DNA of 64,000 bases, taken from NCBI RefSeq assembly GCF_028372415.1, contig NC_092875.1, positions 33,002,817-33,066,816 on the forward strand, given 5' to 3'. A program made the position numbers and the translations under genes. Below the pieces are notes generated by a model that ran no database searches, was not told the DNA's origin, and saw only the letters and a list, made by a program, of their open reading frames with translations. Of this stretch, positions 19,616 to 31,424 are shown piece after piece. Each line of letters opens with the position of its first letter. Within the stretch, counting starts at the first letter, position 1. This DNA is from Notamacropus eugenii (taxonomy: Eukaryota > Chordata > Mammalia > Diprotodontia > Macropodidae).

Positions 19616-19686
<71 letters not shown>
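19616..19686. repeat. (CA)35 microsatellite just upstream of the CFAP73 start codon
   Basis: This is a pure CA run beginning 64 bp upstream of the CFAP73 ATG. On the transcribed strand it is (TG)n and lies in the 5' UTR or core promoter, between the ATG and the X-box. Confidence 0.95.
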
Positions 19687-19687
<1 letters not shown>

Positions 19688-19774
19688 AGGCACCCTGGAG
19701 GACTAAGGATTAGGACCTGCTCAGCTACTCAAGACATGCTCCGGATATGGGAACAGGAGCTCAGCCCCCACGCG

Positions 19775-19788
19775 GTTGCTAAGGCAAC
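19775..19788 (-). promoter_or_regulatory. CFAP73: RFX X-box in CFAP73 promoter
   Basis: GTTGCTAAGGCAAC differs from the palindromic consensus GTTGCCATGGCAAC at two central positions. It lies about 225 bp upstream of the CFAP73 ATG in a locally CpG-containing segment. RFX factors drive ciliary genes through such sites. A weaker half-site, GTTGCTTGG, follows at 19806. Confidence 0.75.
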
Positions 19789-20024
19789 AGCCAGCACAAC
19801 GTTCCGTTGCTTGGTACACGGCTCTGGCATTCCCTAGCTCTTTACTCCGGGCCTGGTTAGCACGCTGCCAGCAAAGGCAGAGGGCCCGATAATGTTTCTT
19901 AGGGGTGGGGCTGGAGGGATGGCGATGGACAATAAGGCAGGGGACAGTACCTGCCCCTTCCTGGCTTGCTGTTACAAGGGAAGAGGTCAGGAGACATACA
20001 GAGCTTCCAGAGTCTCTCTCAGTC

Positions 20025-20530
20025 AGTCAGTCAACAATCATTTATTGAGTGCTTTCTGTGTCCCAGGTGCTGTGCCAAGCCCTGGGGATGAAAAGAAAGC
20101 CAGAAAGAGGCCCTGCCCTCAAGGGGCATGCGTTCTAACAGGGGAGACGACAAGTACACAACTATATGTTGTACTGAAGTAGATGTGAGAGGCCGAGGCA
20201 TTGACAGGGGGAGACTGGGGGGATGGGAGTTGAATACTGAAGGAAGCCGGGAAAAGTAAGAGGCAAAGACAAGGAAGGAGAACAGCCAGTACCCAGAGGG
20301 AGATGTGTTATCAATCAATCAAGTAAAAATCAAAGTAGGTGGGTGTTGTTGGACTGTACAGTGCCTGGGGGAGAGTAACATGTAGGAGAAAAAGACTATG
20401 AAGGGGCCAAGTTATGAAGAGCTTTGAATGCCAAAGGGTTTCTATTTGATCCTGGAGGTCATAGGGGGCCGCTGGAGCTCACTGAGCAGAGGGTAGGGGG
20501 TAAGGTCACTTGATCACTGTCAGATCTCTT
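20025..20530 (-). repeat. LINE-2 3' portion
   Basis: The + strand starts with the inverted 3' end (catttattgagtgctttctg) and continues through ggccctgccctcaaggggca and tcctggaggtcatagggggc. The minus strand encodes decayed L2 C-terminal sequence. Confidence 0.75.
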
Positions 20531-21029
20531 TAAGAACTGGCATCTCCTAGACTGAAGGAGGGCTTGGTCCCTCCAACCCTCTGCCCCTCCTAGGCTGACA
20601 GAAAGAGGGCCTTGGGAAAGCAGATTATGTTCCTTAGCCCCACCCCTCCATCCTCATACTTATCCAACCTTCTCAGTTCCTTTTGTTGGATCATTGGACC
20701 CCCAACTCCATTATATAGGTGTCCTCCAAGACAATCTGTCTCTCCTCCCCTCCCTTCTCCCTCTTTCTCTCCTTCTCCCTCCTCCCCCTCCCCACAATGC
20801 ATGTATGTATATACAATATGTGTATGTACATAAATATGTATATACAGTATAGCATATATGTGCAGACATTACCAAGTGGATATGTTCTGTATGTGTATAC
20901 GCACACATGTATATATACGCAAGGTATTTGCACATGCATGTTTATATGTATTCACATCTGAAAATATGTGTATCTACACACACACATACACATGTAGTAA
21001 TGTCATCAGCCCCAATTATCCAAATATCA

Positions 21030-21320
21030 CCTGTCCACTGATGAATCCCAAACACAGACATCTTTGCTTCCTAATAGGGCTCTTTGTATCCACTATGTCC
21101 CTTGACCAGTAGGCAGAGGAGCCCAGTCCTAGCTATGGCTCTCCTCTGCTCAAATATCTTCCAGGGCTCCCTACTGAATCTAGGTTAAAAATACCCCTTC
21201 CACTGGCAGTGAAGGCCTTCCAAAATCCAGTGCTCACCAGCCCTTCTCAATTTATTGCAAACCATTTGTTCTACTTCATTCTCCCAATATTATAGCCAAA
21301 CTGAGCATCTAGTTGTAGAA
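21030..21320 (+). repeat. LINE-2 fragment, sense
   Basis: The blocks ctctgctcaaatatcttcca and gtgaaggccttccaaaatcc are typical of the L2 C-terminal coding region. Confidence 0.6.
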
Positions 21321-21324
21321 AGCA

Positions 21325-21575
21325 GATGAGTGATGCAGTGGATAGAGCTCTGAGCCTGGAGTCTCCCTGACTCCTGAGTTCAAACCCAATCTCAAACCTA
21401 GCTGTGTGACCCTGAGCAAGTGACTTTACCTGCCTCAGTTTCTTCAACTTGTAAAATGGAGGTCATAATAGCATTTACTGCCCAGAGATGTTGTGAGGAC
21501 CAGATGAGATATTTGTAAATTGCTTAGCACTGTGCCTGGAACCTAGTAGGGACTTAATAAACTCTTGTTTCCTTA
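21325..21575 (+). mobile_element. Full-length CORE-SINE
   Basis: A tRNA-like head (gtgatgcagtggatagagct), CORE (cctagctgtgtgaccctgag) and an L2-like tail (cttaataaactcttgtttcc) are all present. Confidence 0.7.
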
Positions 21576-21745
21576 CCCCCTTCTCCAAACTCAACGTTCT
21601 GGTTCCTATTTCCAGTGCATCCCCACAGCTCCTCCCCCCATGCTAGATAGACACTGTTTCTACCTTGAAGACTTTCCCATTCTTTGAGCCCTGGGCAAGG
21701 GCTCCTGCCCCTTCTGTGAAGCAACTTTGCCCACGTGGGTCATTT

Positions 21746-21968
21746 TGGTTGTTCAGTTGTTGTCCTCATGACCCAGTTTGGGGTTTTCTTGGCAAAGATA
21801 CTGGTGTAGTTTGCCATTTCCTTCTCCAGCTCATTTTACAGATGAGGAAACTGAGGCAAACAGGGTTAAGTGACTTGCCCAGGGTGACACAGCTAGGAAG
21901 TGTCTGAGACCAGATTTGAACTCAGGAACATGAGTCTCCCTGACTCCAGGTTGGTGCTACTGTCCCAT
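21746..21968 (-). mobile_element. Marsupial-type tailed SINE, antisense
   Basis: The + strand shows ttggggttttcttggcaaag, then cattttacagatgaggaaac and gtgacttgcccagggtgaca. Confidence 0.7.
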
Positions 21969-23043
21969 ATAGATCATAGGAAGATAGATTTAATAGCTGG
22001 CCTTTCTCTTTCGTGTTCACTCATTTTACCCTCACCACCACCACGGGAGGTAGCTGCCTTATACAGATGAAGAAATGCAGGCTGAGCCAAGTTTAAATTA
22101 TTGTCCAGGGCTCACTCAGGTACTAAGTGCCTGAGTCAGATTTTAACTCAGTTCTTTCCATCCTTATCGCCTACCTGCTGAGAGGGACCTAGGATGCCAC
22201 TGAGTCCAACCCTCTCCATTGACACACGAGTAAACTGAGGCAGAGGAAGAGAAAGTGACTTGTCTACATGAATCATGTGCTGAGAGGGAGGAAGGACCTT
22301 GGATTCCTCCCTCTTGAGATTACCGATGTGGTTGGTTATTAAGTAGCAGGGACAGAATTCGAACCCAGAGTTCTCTGACATCAAAGCCAGAGCCTTTTCT
22401 AGGACCTGATTTGTCTAAGGTCCCACAGATAGGAAACGGGAAAGCCTGTCCTTGAATCCATGGCTCCTGAATCCCAAATAAATAAGACTCCCCCATCTAA
22501 TGTCACAGGACATATAAAATCTAAAAGTAGGAATTCAGATAAGAAAGAGCTCATTGTGTACCATGGGTCAAAAATCCTGGAAGTCTTCTTGGAGGAGACA
22601 CCATCAAACGCGTCTGTGGCTGTGCCCTGGCTTGTTGGGGGACGTTTGTGTTTTGTTTTTTAATCCGGATGGTTCCTCCCTTCTTTGACACAACAATATA
22701 GCCAGGGCTGTGGCTCTCTGCCCAGTCTTTCGCTCAAAGATCACAAAGGGGGTTTTGTGTTCCAGGAACAAAGGAGGCCCCCACCCTTGGCCAGCTCTTT
22801 CACTTTCCCTCCCAGCTCTACTGTTGTCCCAAATGATACCGTGACCACTTCCCAGAAGGGGAGATTGAGGCCTTAAGACAATGAGGGTTACATGGTCTTC
22901 TGACAAAGCTGCAGGGTACCCAGGCACTTGAGATCTCTGTGGCCTGGAATGTGCTCAGCAAGGTAGTGGAAAGAGCCTTGACTCAGAGTCAGAGGCTCTG
23001 GGTTTAAATCCTACCTCAGACATTCAGGACCTGTAGGATCTTA

Positions 23044-23258
23044 GGCGGTGGGGTCACATTCAAATAGAAACGGGAGCACTGAGATATTTAAAAGGATCCC
23101 TTCAGGGCACATATTCACTTAGAAAACCACAAATTAACATGATGGATGTTTTGTTGTATTTTTATTTTGTTAAATATTTCCCAAGGATATTTTAACCTGG
23201 TTCGGCTGCACTTGGAAGTATTCTGGCTGCCTGCAGCACATTCGACACCTCTAACCTG
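23044..23258. mobile_element. hAT-like non-autonomous element inside a SINE
   Basis: The block opens near ggcggtggggtcacattcaa and closes near acattcgacacctct, with inverted (cagtggtgtcaaac-like) ends. It separates the two halves of a sense SINE (22955-23043 and 23259-23360). The inside (cacaaattaacatgatggat, gttaaatatttcccaaggat) resembles a common mammalian hAT-Charlie-type repeat. Confidence 0.55.
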
Positions 23259-24329
23259 AATTAATGTGCCTGGAACTCAGTTTCCTCATCTGTGAAATGT
23301 ACGGGGTAGATTACACGACCTTTGAGGCTTCTTTTAGCTTTGGTTCCACAAGCCTGGGCTTACTGCCTTCTAGAACGCCAGTATTAGGAAGAAGTTTAGA
23401 ACAGTGTTAGAGCTGGGAGAGGTCCTTAGAACAAAGGGAAACTGAGTCAGAGGAAGCAGATGGCTTGGCTGACATCACAGAGTGAATCAAGGATTGGGAA
23501 CCACGTCAACTGCCTACATGCAGCCCCTCAGGAAGGCACTTGGGCCAGTACAGGTCCCTTGGTCCTTTCCCAGGGCCATGGAGGAGAGGACAGAGATAGA
23601 CCCCAGACAATTCCGGGAATGGTGGTAGCCCCCTCCTCAGGGTCTAGCCAGGTGGAGACGAACCAGCTGTAGCAAGTGGCCTCCGGGTATTTTCTCTTTT
23701 CTGAAGCCAGTGTAAGGCGAGATAAGAGGCAGGTAAATTCTTGGGCCCGGCACTCACTCACACACCTGTCCTGGCTCTGGGCCAGCCCAGGCCACTTCTG
23801 TTGGAGCTGCAGGATCAGGCTTCCAGTTTTCCAAAAATCATTTCATTAACTCAACACCACCCTAGGGAACTGTCCCATCAATAATTAAGGGGGTTCATTC
23901 ACCAAATAAAGACACCCCCCCTTCCTGCTCTGTGCACTGGGGGAAGCTAGAGGTTGATCATTGGATCTGTTTTATTTGTTGTGCGTGGCCTGAATTCCCT
24001 GGGTTCAGCAACCTGGAGCAGAAGTCAGCCAACCAGAGCCCTCCTCCCCCTAGGGCAAACATTGGCTCAAGCTCTTGGCTTACCCAATGCCCCTGAAAGA
24101 CAGGAAACTGTCAAGGCTGCATCTTAGGACCCACCGTGGGCCCCAATCTATAGAAGTAAAATATAAAACAGCCTAGTATGGGCTCAGTCATAATAGCTGA
24201 CTGTAGCTAGTCCTTTAAGGCTTGTTTTGATCTTCACAGAAACCATGACTGCCCTGGAGGTACTATTTTGATACCCATTTTACAGATAAGGAAACTTCAG
24301 ACCCAGAGAGAAGTGATTTATCTAGGGTC

Positions 24330-24386
24330 TGTGTGTGTGCGTGCGTGTGTGTGCGTGTGTGTGCGTGTGTGTGTGTGTGTGTGTGT
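24330..24386. repeat. (GT)n microsatellite
   Basis: GT repeat interrupted by GC dinucleotides, inside an antisense SINE. Confidence 0.9.
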
Positions 24387-25727
24387 AATTTAAATCCAGG
24401 TCTTTCTGACTCCATAAGGTGGCGTGATATAGTTGTTTAGAGCCCTCATTTTGGAGGGACATGACCCAAGTGGAAATTCTGACTATGCCCTCTTATTTTC
24501 TGCTTAATCTTGGGAAAGCTGCTTCCCCTCTGTGAGCCTCAGTTTCCCTACCTGTAAAATGAGAGGACTGGATGAGATCATCTCAAAGGTTCCTTCCAAC
24601 TCTGAAATTCCTTGCTTCTTATGAATTTCAATGAATAATTGTTCTTTTTTCTCAATGGATTAATCACAAATATTGTTTGCGTACTTGTTGGAGACAGCTC
24701 TGGGTAGATTACAGTGGGAGTTGGTGGGTAGTTGGTCTCAGACCAAATGACTCACTTCTATCTCCTTTTGCCAGGTAAGTGATAAATTTCTGAACTTGGA
24801 TCAGAAAAATACAGGTCCAAATCCTACCATCACTTACTAGCCATAGGACCCTGGGAAAGTGATTTAACCTCTCGAGACTTCAGCAAACTTAACATTAAAA
24901 GAGGGATAAGGATATTTACACTACCCACAGTGAAAGGTGGGGCATTACAGCTGATAAAACTGATGGAGAATCAGCCTCTGAGTCAGGAAAACCTGGATTA
25001 GATTTGTTCTCCCTCTCCCTTTCCCCTATCCAAATACCTGTCTTTCGGGGTTGTTGGAACACCAAGGAGATAATTGATGCAAAGCCATCTGCAAACTTTA
25101 AAGCACTAACTCTTCCCTTGTCTTGCCTTCTCTTTCTTTCCCTCCCCTTCCTTGCCTTCCTCTTTTCTTTTCTTCCCTGTTTTAGCCTCTTTCTTATGTT
25201 CAGTTCTTTACCTGAGTCTATCCCTCCTTGACCAGTTCAAGGAAACCATTTTCTCACCCCATAGAGTACTGGATGATTCTATACCTTAGTTGTGAGATTA
25301 GGAGGATGGGTTAAGGAAGACAGCCAAGCAAGATAAGAAAGGAAAAATTAGCAAAACAGAATTAATGAGGTGATTGTTGGGAGAAAGGACAGGAAAATGG
25401 TCTTAGATTTGCAAAAAGTTGAAAAAGTTTTGAGGAGGTATTTGGGTATTTGAAAAATAAGTCTGAAAATGCCCATCGGTACAGAGAGCAGGGAGAATTT
25501 TTCATGGTGACAACACTGTGAATGTAACATTTGTATTTTCTTCACAGAAGACTGCTCTCTGGGTCCCAGGTTGAAGTTTGTCTTCCTGTACAAGATTAGG
25601 TAATGGAATTCCAGCAATACCTCTCTACACTCCAGGTATCAGGGACAACTAACTGTTCTGAAGAGATTGAGCAGTAGCTTTTCAAAGAAATAAAAACAAC
25701 ATAGGGTCATAGATTTAGAGCTGGAAG

Positions 25728-26167
25728 TGTTGCGGTCTATGGGTGTTGGAAACCTGGAAATGCAGGGGTACAAGGCGGGGTCTGCCTCGAAAGAATTTGA
25801 CCACTCAAACCTTCTTTCAGGCCAAGTAGTGAGTTTATGAAGACACTGGTTGGGTGGGCGAGGTTCCTAGTGGGTCTGCCATTATTTGAGATGCCAATAT
25901 AAGCAAGCCAGATTTTTAGAATCTCTGCGTTTTAAGATTGATATTTTTATACAGAAAGACTGTGGGAAGATCTGGATTGGATCTAGAAATGGCAAGTAGC
26001 CTGGGGTGGTCAGGAGGTAACAAACAAAGGGGTCCTGGATGGGATTAAGGAGCATCAAACAAACTAATTAAGTAATCAAGGTGGGCTGGGGTGGGCCAGA
26101 TCCCTTGGGTAGAGGCACCAGTATGTGAGCTACTGAAATTTAGGTGTACATCATTAGAGTCCCATCA
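25728..26167 (-). mobile_element. Solo LTR of an endogenous retrovirus, class I-like
   Basis: This is a 440 bp fossil with TG...CA ends, flanked by the 4 bp target duplication GAAG (25724-25727 and 26168-26171), inserted in a SINE. On the minus strand a TATA-like box lies near 25950 and an ATAAA-type poly(A) signal near 25838, in the order expected for U3-R-U5. No internal region is seen, so it is a solo LTR, looking whole. A 4 bp duplication suits gammaretrovirus-like elements; the family name is not known to me. It is younger than the host SINE. Confidence 0.75.
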
Positions 26168-26231
26168 GAAGAGACCTTTGAGGTCATATAATTCAGCCCC
26201 CTTTATAGATAAGGAGTCTTGGGTCCAGAGA

Positions 26232-26608
26232 CAGGGGATCTGCTAGTAAATATTTAACAACTGGCTCTCAAGAAAAAAAAGTATGCATCACACAGTTTTA
26301 AGTTTGTTTAGTATGCATAATTAAGATTCTCTCCATCACTTTCTTAAGTCTAGACAGTCAACAAAATAACAAATCAACTCTTGAATTGTAGTATTTGCCG
26401 ATTTCCAAAGTGTAAATGCTCATCTTGAAAATTTAACACGGGGCAGTTAGATGGTGCAGTGGAGAGAGCATGGCCCTAGAATCAGGAGGATCTGAGTTCA
26501 AATTTGGCTGCTATGCGACCCTGGGCAAATCACTTAACCCTAGTTGTCTCCCTGAAAGAAAAAGGAAAACAACACAAGCTGATTTCAGCTGGCTCTAGCA
26601 TAACCCTG
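26232..26608 (-). mobile_element. hAT-like MITE, copy 2, with an inserted SINE
   Basis: It opens CAGGGGATCTGCTAG and closes with the inverse end ...GCATAACCCTG. It is flanked by TCCAGAGA (26224-26231) and TCCAGAGG (26609-26616), an 8 bp target duplication with one mismatch, as expected for hAT elements. It is homologous to 11863-12092 in reverse orientation. A SINE (26440-26570) interrupts it. Confidence 0.75.
26440..26570 (+). mobile_element. SINE inserted in the hAT-like MITE
   Basis: A tRNA-like head (gggcagttagatggtgcagt) and CORE (gcgaccctgggcaaatcact) are followed by an A-rich end. It is flanked by AACAC on both sides (26435-26439 and 26571-26575). Confidence 0.7.
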
Positions 26609-26717
26609 TCCAGAGGAATTATGATTTCTGCAGTCAGGCTGTGGAGCTGGAATTTGAATTCAAATTGCCTGACTCCAAGTTGAACATACTTTCCACTGCA
26701 TTATTCAATGCTTTTTG

Positions 26718-28500
26718 GTAGAACGAACAAAAACACAACTCAGAACCTCTGTTCTGGGAAAGGGTCTACCATGCGTCTACTAAGATCATATTCCTTAAGA
26801 AATGTGTAATGGTCAGGACCTCACCAAAGAGTGGGTGATCTCTAGAATATATGCTCTGCCTGCCACCACTTCTGGGGAGTCTGATTCTGGGCATGAGCGA
26901 TCCTATCCTCAGATTCAGAGAATGCCCAGGTATCCTATGACTGTTTCCTGTTAGTGTACAGTGTGTTGATAAACAAAACAAAATAATGTTTTAACTGTCT
27001 ACAAATCTCTCTATCTCTGTCTCTGTCTGTCTCTCTCTGTCTCTGTCTCTGTCTCTGTCTCTCTCTCTTTCTTTCTCCCTCACCCTCTCCACCCCCCACC
27101 CTGCCTTGATAGCTCTCAAGTTAGAAGAAGGAAAAATTCTGTGGGGTCTGCTGTGGCCACCTTATCTCCCCACTCATTCACCGTGTAGTTGTGAACACCC
27201 ATCGCCACTATGATTTCTTTTGTCTGTATTTATTCTTTACTCCTCTAAGGTGAACAATATTAGAATGAAACATCAGACCATGAGATTGTGAGCTTTGAAA
27301 GGTTGGGAGAACCATGAGAGGTCCAGTAACTGGAGTCCATGGCAGAGACTGCCAGCAGCCACAACGGTTATCTTGGGAGAAACCAACCTTGAAGATCTAC
27401 CTATTTGACTCAGCCCAATTAGCCAGATCACTGGCTACAAGCAAGGAATGTTGTTTTTGTTGACTAGTATTTCACTCATGTCCAACTCTTTGTGACCTCA
27501 TTTGGGGTTTTTTTGCAAAGATACTGGAGGGGTTTGCTATTTCCTTCTCATTTTACAGATGAGGGAACTGAGGTAGGCAGACGTAAAGTGACTTGTCCAG
27601 GGTCACAAGGCTCGTAAGTATCTGAAGCTGAATTTGAGCTCATCTCTTTCTGACTCCAGGTCCATCGATCCATCCACTGAAATTATACCATGGTAGATTG
27701 CACAGTACTGAGCACCGCTAGAAGATGATAAATAAATGCTTGTTGCCTGATTCGTTGCTGGAAGGAACTGAAAAATGTTTAGATTGGAAAGGAGAAGATA
27801 GTGATATGGTGGGTGTCTTCAAGTACTAGAAGGGCTGTCTGGCAGAAGAGGTGACAGATTTGATCTGTTTTGGACCCTGAAGGCTGAGTTAGGAGCCATT
27901 TATAGACATTTTAAGGTGGTTCATTTGGGCCTGATGCAAAGAAAAATTGGAGTTCTCTGGAAGGGGAATTGGGGCTTCCCCCTGAGGATTTCTTTTCCCT
28001 GGAGGTCCTTCAGCAGAGGCTGGAAAACCACTGGCTGGGAAGGGGGATCATAGAGGGGATTCCTGTTCAAGTAGGTTTCTTGACCTTGTGGCCCTCTTAG
28101 AAGAGTCTTTTTAAATGAATAAATTTAATAATGAATTTAATTAACAAATGAATAAAATTCATAAATAAGATTATTATATATAATATATGCATTGTATATT
28201 ACATATCACATAAAATCAATCAATATATTAATTCAATGAATAAATTAAAAGACATAAAATTCCAAGGAAACCATTATATTGAAATATAGTCATGAAAACG
28301 TATTCAAGAGATTCACAGAAGCCAGGTAAAGAGCCCCCTGGCTAGAAGGAGGCTGAGGTCCCTCCAACCTTCTGTGTTATTTGACAAGGCAGTGGTGAGA
28401 TTGGCATAAGATAAAGGATAGGGGAAGGAAACTAGTAGGTAGCATCTACTATATGCCAGGTACTTAAGTTCTAAGGGCTTTACAAACATTAAATCATTTG
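26718..28500. other. Intergenic, simple repeats and one tailed SINE
   Basis: TCTG/TC-rich simple sequence spans 27000-27090, an antisense tailed SINE about 27456-27685, and an AT-rich block 28115-28265. I see no gene. Confidence 0.65.
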
Positions 28501-28504
28501 ATCC

Positions 28505-29465
28505 TCAATTTAATTCAATAAATATTTATTAAGCGCTTCCTATGTGCCAGGGACTGTGCTAAGTTCTGCGGATATAAAAAGAGACAAAAGACAGTCCCTG
28601 CCCTCAAAGAGCTTATAATTGAAAGGGGGGAGATGACTTGAAACAAAGCAAGCTCAGGACAGGATAAATAGGAAATAATTAACAGAGGGAAGACACTGCA
28701 ATTGGAGACGGCTTCCTGTAGGACGTGGGGTTTTAGTTGGGACTTAGAAGCCAGGGAGTAGAGGAGAAAGAGAATTTCAGGCCTAAAGAGGAGAGACTGA
28801 GAGTCTTCTTTGTGTAACAGCCAGAAGGCCAAACTCTCTGGATTGGAGGACCTACTGGGGGTAGGGTATAAGAAGACTGGAAAGGTAGGAGGGGGATCCT
28901 CACAACCGTCCCCCGCCCTGGGGCGGGGTTATTATGCTTATTATGACCATTTTACAGATGAGGAAACTGAGTCAAGCAGAAGAGAGGAAGAGAATGGAAT
29001 ACGTATTCAGATAGCATCGACGAGGTACGAAGCACTATGCTAAGTACTTTATAAATATTATCTTATTTGATTCTCTAGGAGGTAGGTGTTCTTTATATCC
29101 ATATTTTATAGATGATACATGTAAAGTGCTTATTGACTGTCTGAGACTTATAGGGGAATTTAACTCAACAAGCATTTATGAAGCTCCTGTTCTACACAGG
29201 GCACTGTGCTTGATTCTGGGGACAGAGAGGGAAACCTGACACAGAGAAGCCTTGGTCTCGTCTTTGCCCTGGAGGAGCTTATGTTCAAGTTTAGTGGATT
29301 TGAAATCTCAGAGGACCTGGGTTTAAATTTAGATTCTTCTGCTTACTAGCTGTATGAACTTGGTCAAGTTACTTCCTTCTCTTTGCCTCAGTTTGCTTAT
29401 ATGTAAAATGAGGGAGATGGACTAGGTGACCTCTATGTCTCTTGGGCACTAAACCCATGATCCTG
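28505..29465. repeat. Antisense LINE-2 copies followed by a sense SINE
   Basis: Antisense L2 covers 28505-28890 (aataaatatttattaagcgc, ctgccctcaaagagcttata). A short antisense CORE segment lies at 28935-28990, a further antisense L2 3' end at 29160-29290, and a sense SINE at 29290-29465. Confidence 0.65.
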
Positions 29466-30557
29466 TGTCTTGGCTAGAAGGACCATGAAGTAATGTAAAG
29501 AGTCCAGTACTGGGCGTCAGAATTCCTGGACTCTAGTCTTAAATTTGATACCAATTCATCAGACTAAGGTATAATCTAGTTCTCCTCTTTGGGACTGGTC
29601 TTTAAGTTCCAAATTATCTCAGAAACTCTATCACTCTGTGATTATATGAACCTCTCGATACAAGATATCTTGTGCTTAAGGGCAAAGGACAATGAAGTTG
29701 GAGTTTTTAGGGATCAGAGATAGAGCTATCACTAGGGTGGGGATAGTCATGGCATTGTGCCAGGAAGCCGAGATTTTGAAGGTGCTACCAGAACTTGTGG
29801 TTTCTATAACAGGTTGGAACAACTGAATTCAGGACATGAGAGGAAATGGCAAACCACTCCAGTATCTTTGCCAAGAAAAGCCCCAATGGGGTCATGAAGA
29901 ATCAGACACAACTGAAATGACTAAACAACAACAAAGCACCAATAGTTAATTAAAATAGGAAACTGACAGATGGTGGAGTCTTCCCCCATTATGACCATAT
30001 CTAGGGTGAATTTTTCCCCAGCATAGTTGTGGCCTGGTGATGACATTCCCAATGGTGGGCTGATGGCATTCCCATGACTCCATCCTCTTCCGACAAGTTG
30101 CTTGGAATTTTCTTAACCCACATATCCCTGTGTCCTGCTGTCTGAAGTCTCTCCTTATATTCCACTTTGCCCTGAGCATATTTGGAGTGCTTGCCTTGTG
30201 TATCCAAATAGCTAGTTATAACAGAGGAGATGACACCTGAGAGTCTGGTAGGTAGACTTAAAACCATTGAGTTCAATGCTATTGCCCAGAGTTGAGGCTC
30301 ACCTCCAACACTTACTTCCTCTGCAGCCTTAGATCAAGTCATTCCAACTCTGAACCTTCAGAGAATCATTGAATCTTTAAGATGGGAGGGACCTTAGTAG
30401 CCATCTGGTCCAACCTATATGCTATAATAATCCTTAATCTACCATACCTGAGAGGTACCCATCCCACCTTTGCTTGATGTTAGACAGTACCAAGGCCAAA
30501 CACAGTACCTGAGGCATTCCATTGGAGATCTATCAAGTTGACATTGAACCATTAACT
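29466..30557. other. Intergenic, SINE 3' half and ancient repeat remnant
   Basis: The 3' half of a tailed SINE (ggaaatggcaaaccactcca) lies at 29815-29935, and a decayed interspersed repeat (gatgggagggaccttagtag) at 30360-30500. Nothing else is recognisable. Confidence 0.55.
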
Positions 30558-30749
30558 CAGTGGTTTTTAAAGGTTATGCCAAGGTGCAGTAGTGTGCTGC
30601 CAAGTTTGTGCCACAAATTGTATGGAAACTATATTTTCAATGGCATGAGAATGTGTGGATCTCTGGACTCTCTTGCAGTATGCCTAGATTCCTTACAGTA
30701 AAGAATAATAAATATCGTGCTATAATTAAAAAAAGTTTGAGAACCATTC
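30558..30749. mobile_element. hAT (MER5/Charlie-like) non-autonomous element
   Basis: It opens CAGTGGTTTTTAAAGG and closes AGTTTGAGAACCATTC, inverted repeats matching the CAGTGGTTCTCAAA ends of that group. Its length is 192 bp and it has no coding capacity. Confidence 0.7.
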
Positions 30750-31149
30750 CATTGAGGACTACGCTTTGAGTCCAGCTGTTTCATCCTCTTTGAAGTCATA
30801 CATTTTATTATATTTTATTTCTCCTCTACCAGCTTCCCTAGCAGAATAGTGAAACAACCGATCCTGCTGAGTTCATGGGATTTAGGGTGACCTTCTCCCT
30901 CTAAAGAGGCCCTAACTCAAGACTCAGACTGGTTTCAGTCTTAAAGTCTGGCTTCTAAGAGAGAGGTCTAGCTCTCTTCTAATAATACACTTTGGCTCCC
31001 AAAGCTCCATCCTGAAGTCCCAGGAAAAGTCACTTCAAGATTAGGTATAGCTCATGTCTAGGGTTTCCCCAAAAGGAATACTCAATATTCTTCATAGATC
31101 GTATATAAGGAAACTTTTCCAGACTCAAAAGAATCACAATCATCCTAGC

Positions 31150-31215
31150 AGTTGTTATGTTCATCCTTTGTTTTTGAGGAGGACCATGACATCAGAGAAA
31201 TGATGACATGACTTG
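31150..31215 (+). repeat. Short element sharing the 3' tail of the LINE at 14401-15635
   Basis: It reads ttcatcctttgtttttgagg then aggaccatgacatcag. This parallels gtcctttgttctcagaggac at the LINE's end (14427-14446) and the antisense copy ending near 5710. Confidence 0.6.
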
Positions 31216-31424
31216 CACTTGTTATTTTCTTTTCCTCTTTTGTTTTATTTGCCAGTCTGATGTATGTGAAGTGGAAGTTGAGTTGTTTTAGTTTGATTTT
31301 CTCTTATTGTTAGTCATTTAGGACTTCTTTTTTCATATTGTTATTGATAGCTTGAATTTCTTCCTCTGAGACCAGTTTATATCCCTTGACTATCTATTGA
31401 TTTCAGGGCACGACTCTGTGGACT

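Larger units (their letters stand above)
19900..25690. other. Intergenic region, left part: retroposon copies, no gene seen
   Basis: Copies recognised by eye are antisense L2 at 20025-20530; ATGT/TATA-rich simple sequence at 20790-20990; sense L2 at 21030-21320; sense CORE-SINE at 21325-21575; antisense tailed SINE at 21746-21968; antisense SINE pieces at 22000-22460; a sense SINE at 22955-23360 split by a hAT-like element; antisense SINE with GT repeat at 24240-24400; sense SINE at 24420-24610. Stretches 22470-22930, 23400-24180 and 25110-25690 show nothing I can name. Confidence 0.6.
25690..26710 (-). repeat. Old CORE-SINE carrying three later insertions
   Basis: The antisense SINE reads atagatttagagctggaag (to 25727), resumes agacctttgaggtcatat after a solo LTR, and resumes again after a hAT-like element at 26617 (aattatgatttctgcagtca), ending near 26710. 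The hAT-like element has itself received a SINE. Confidence 0.75.
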
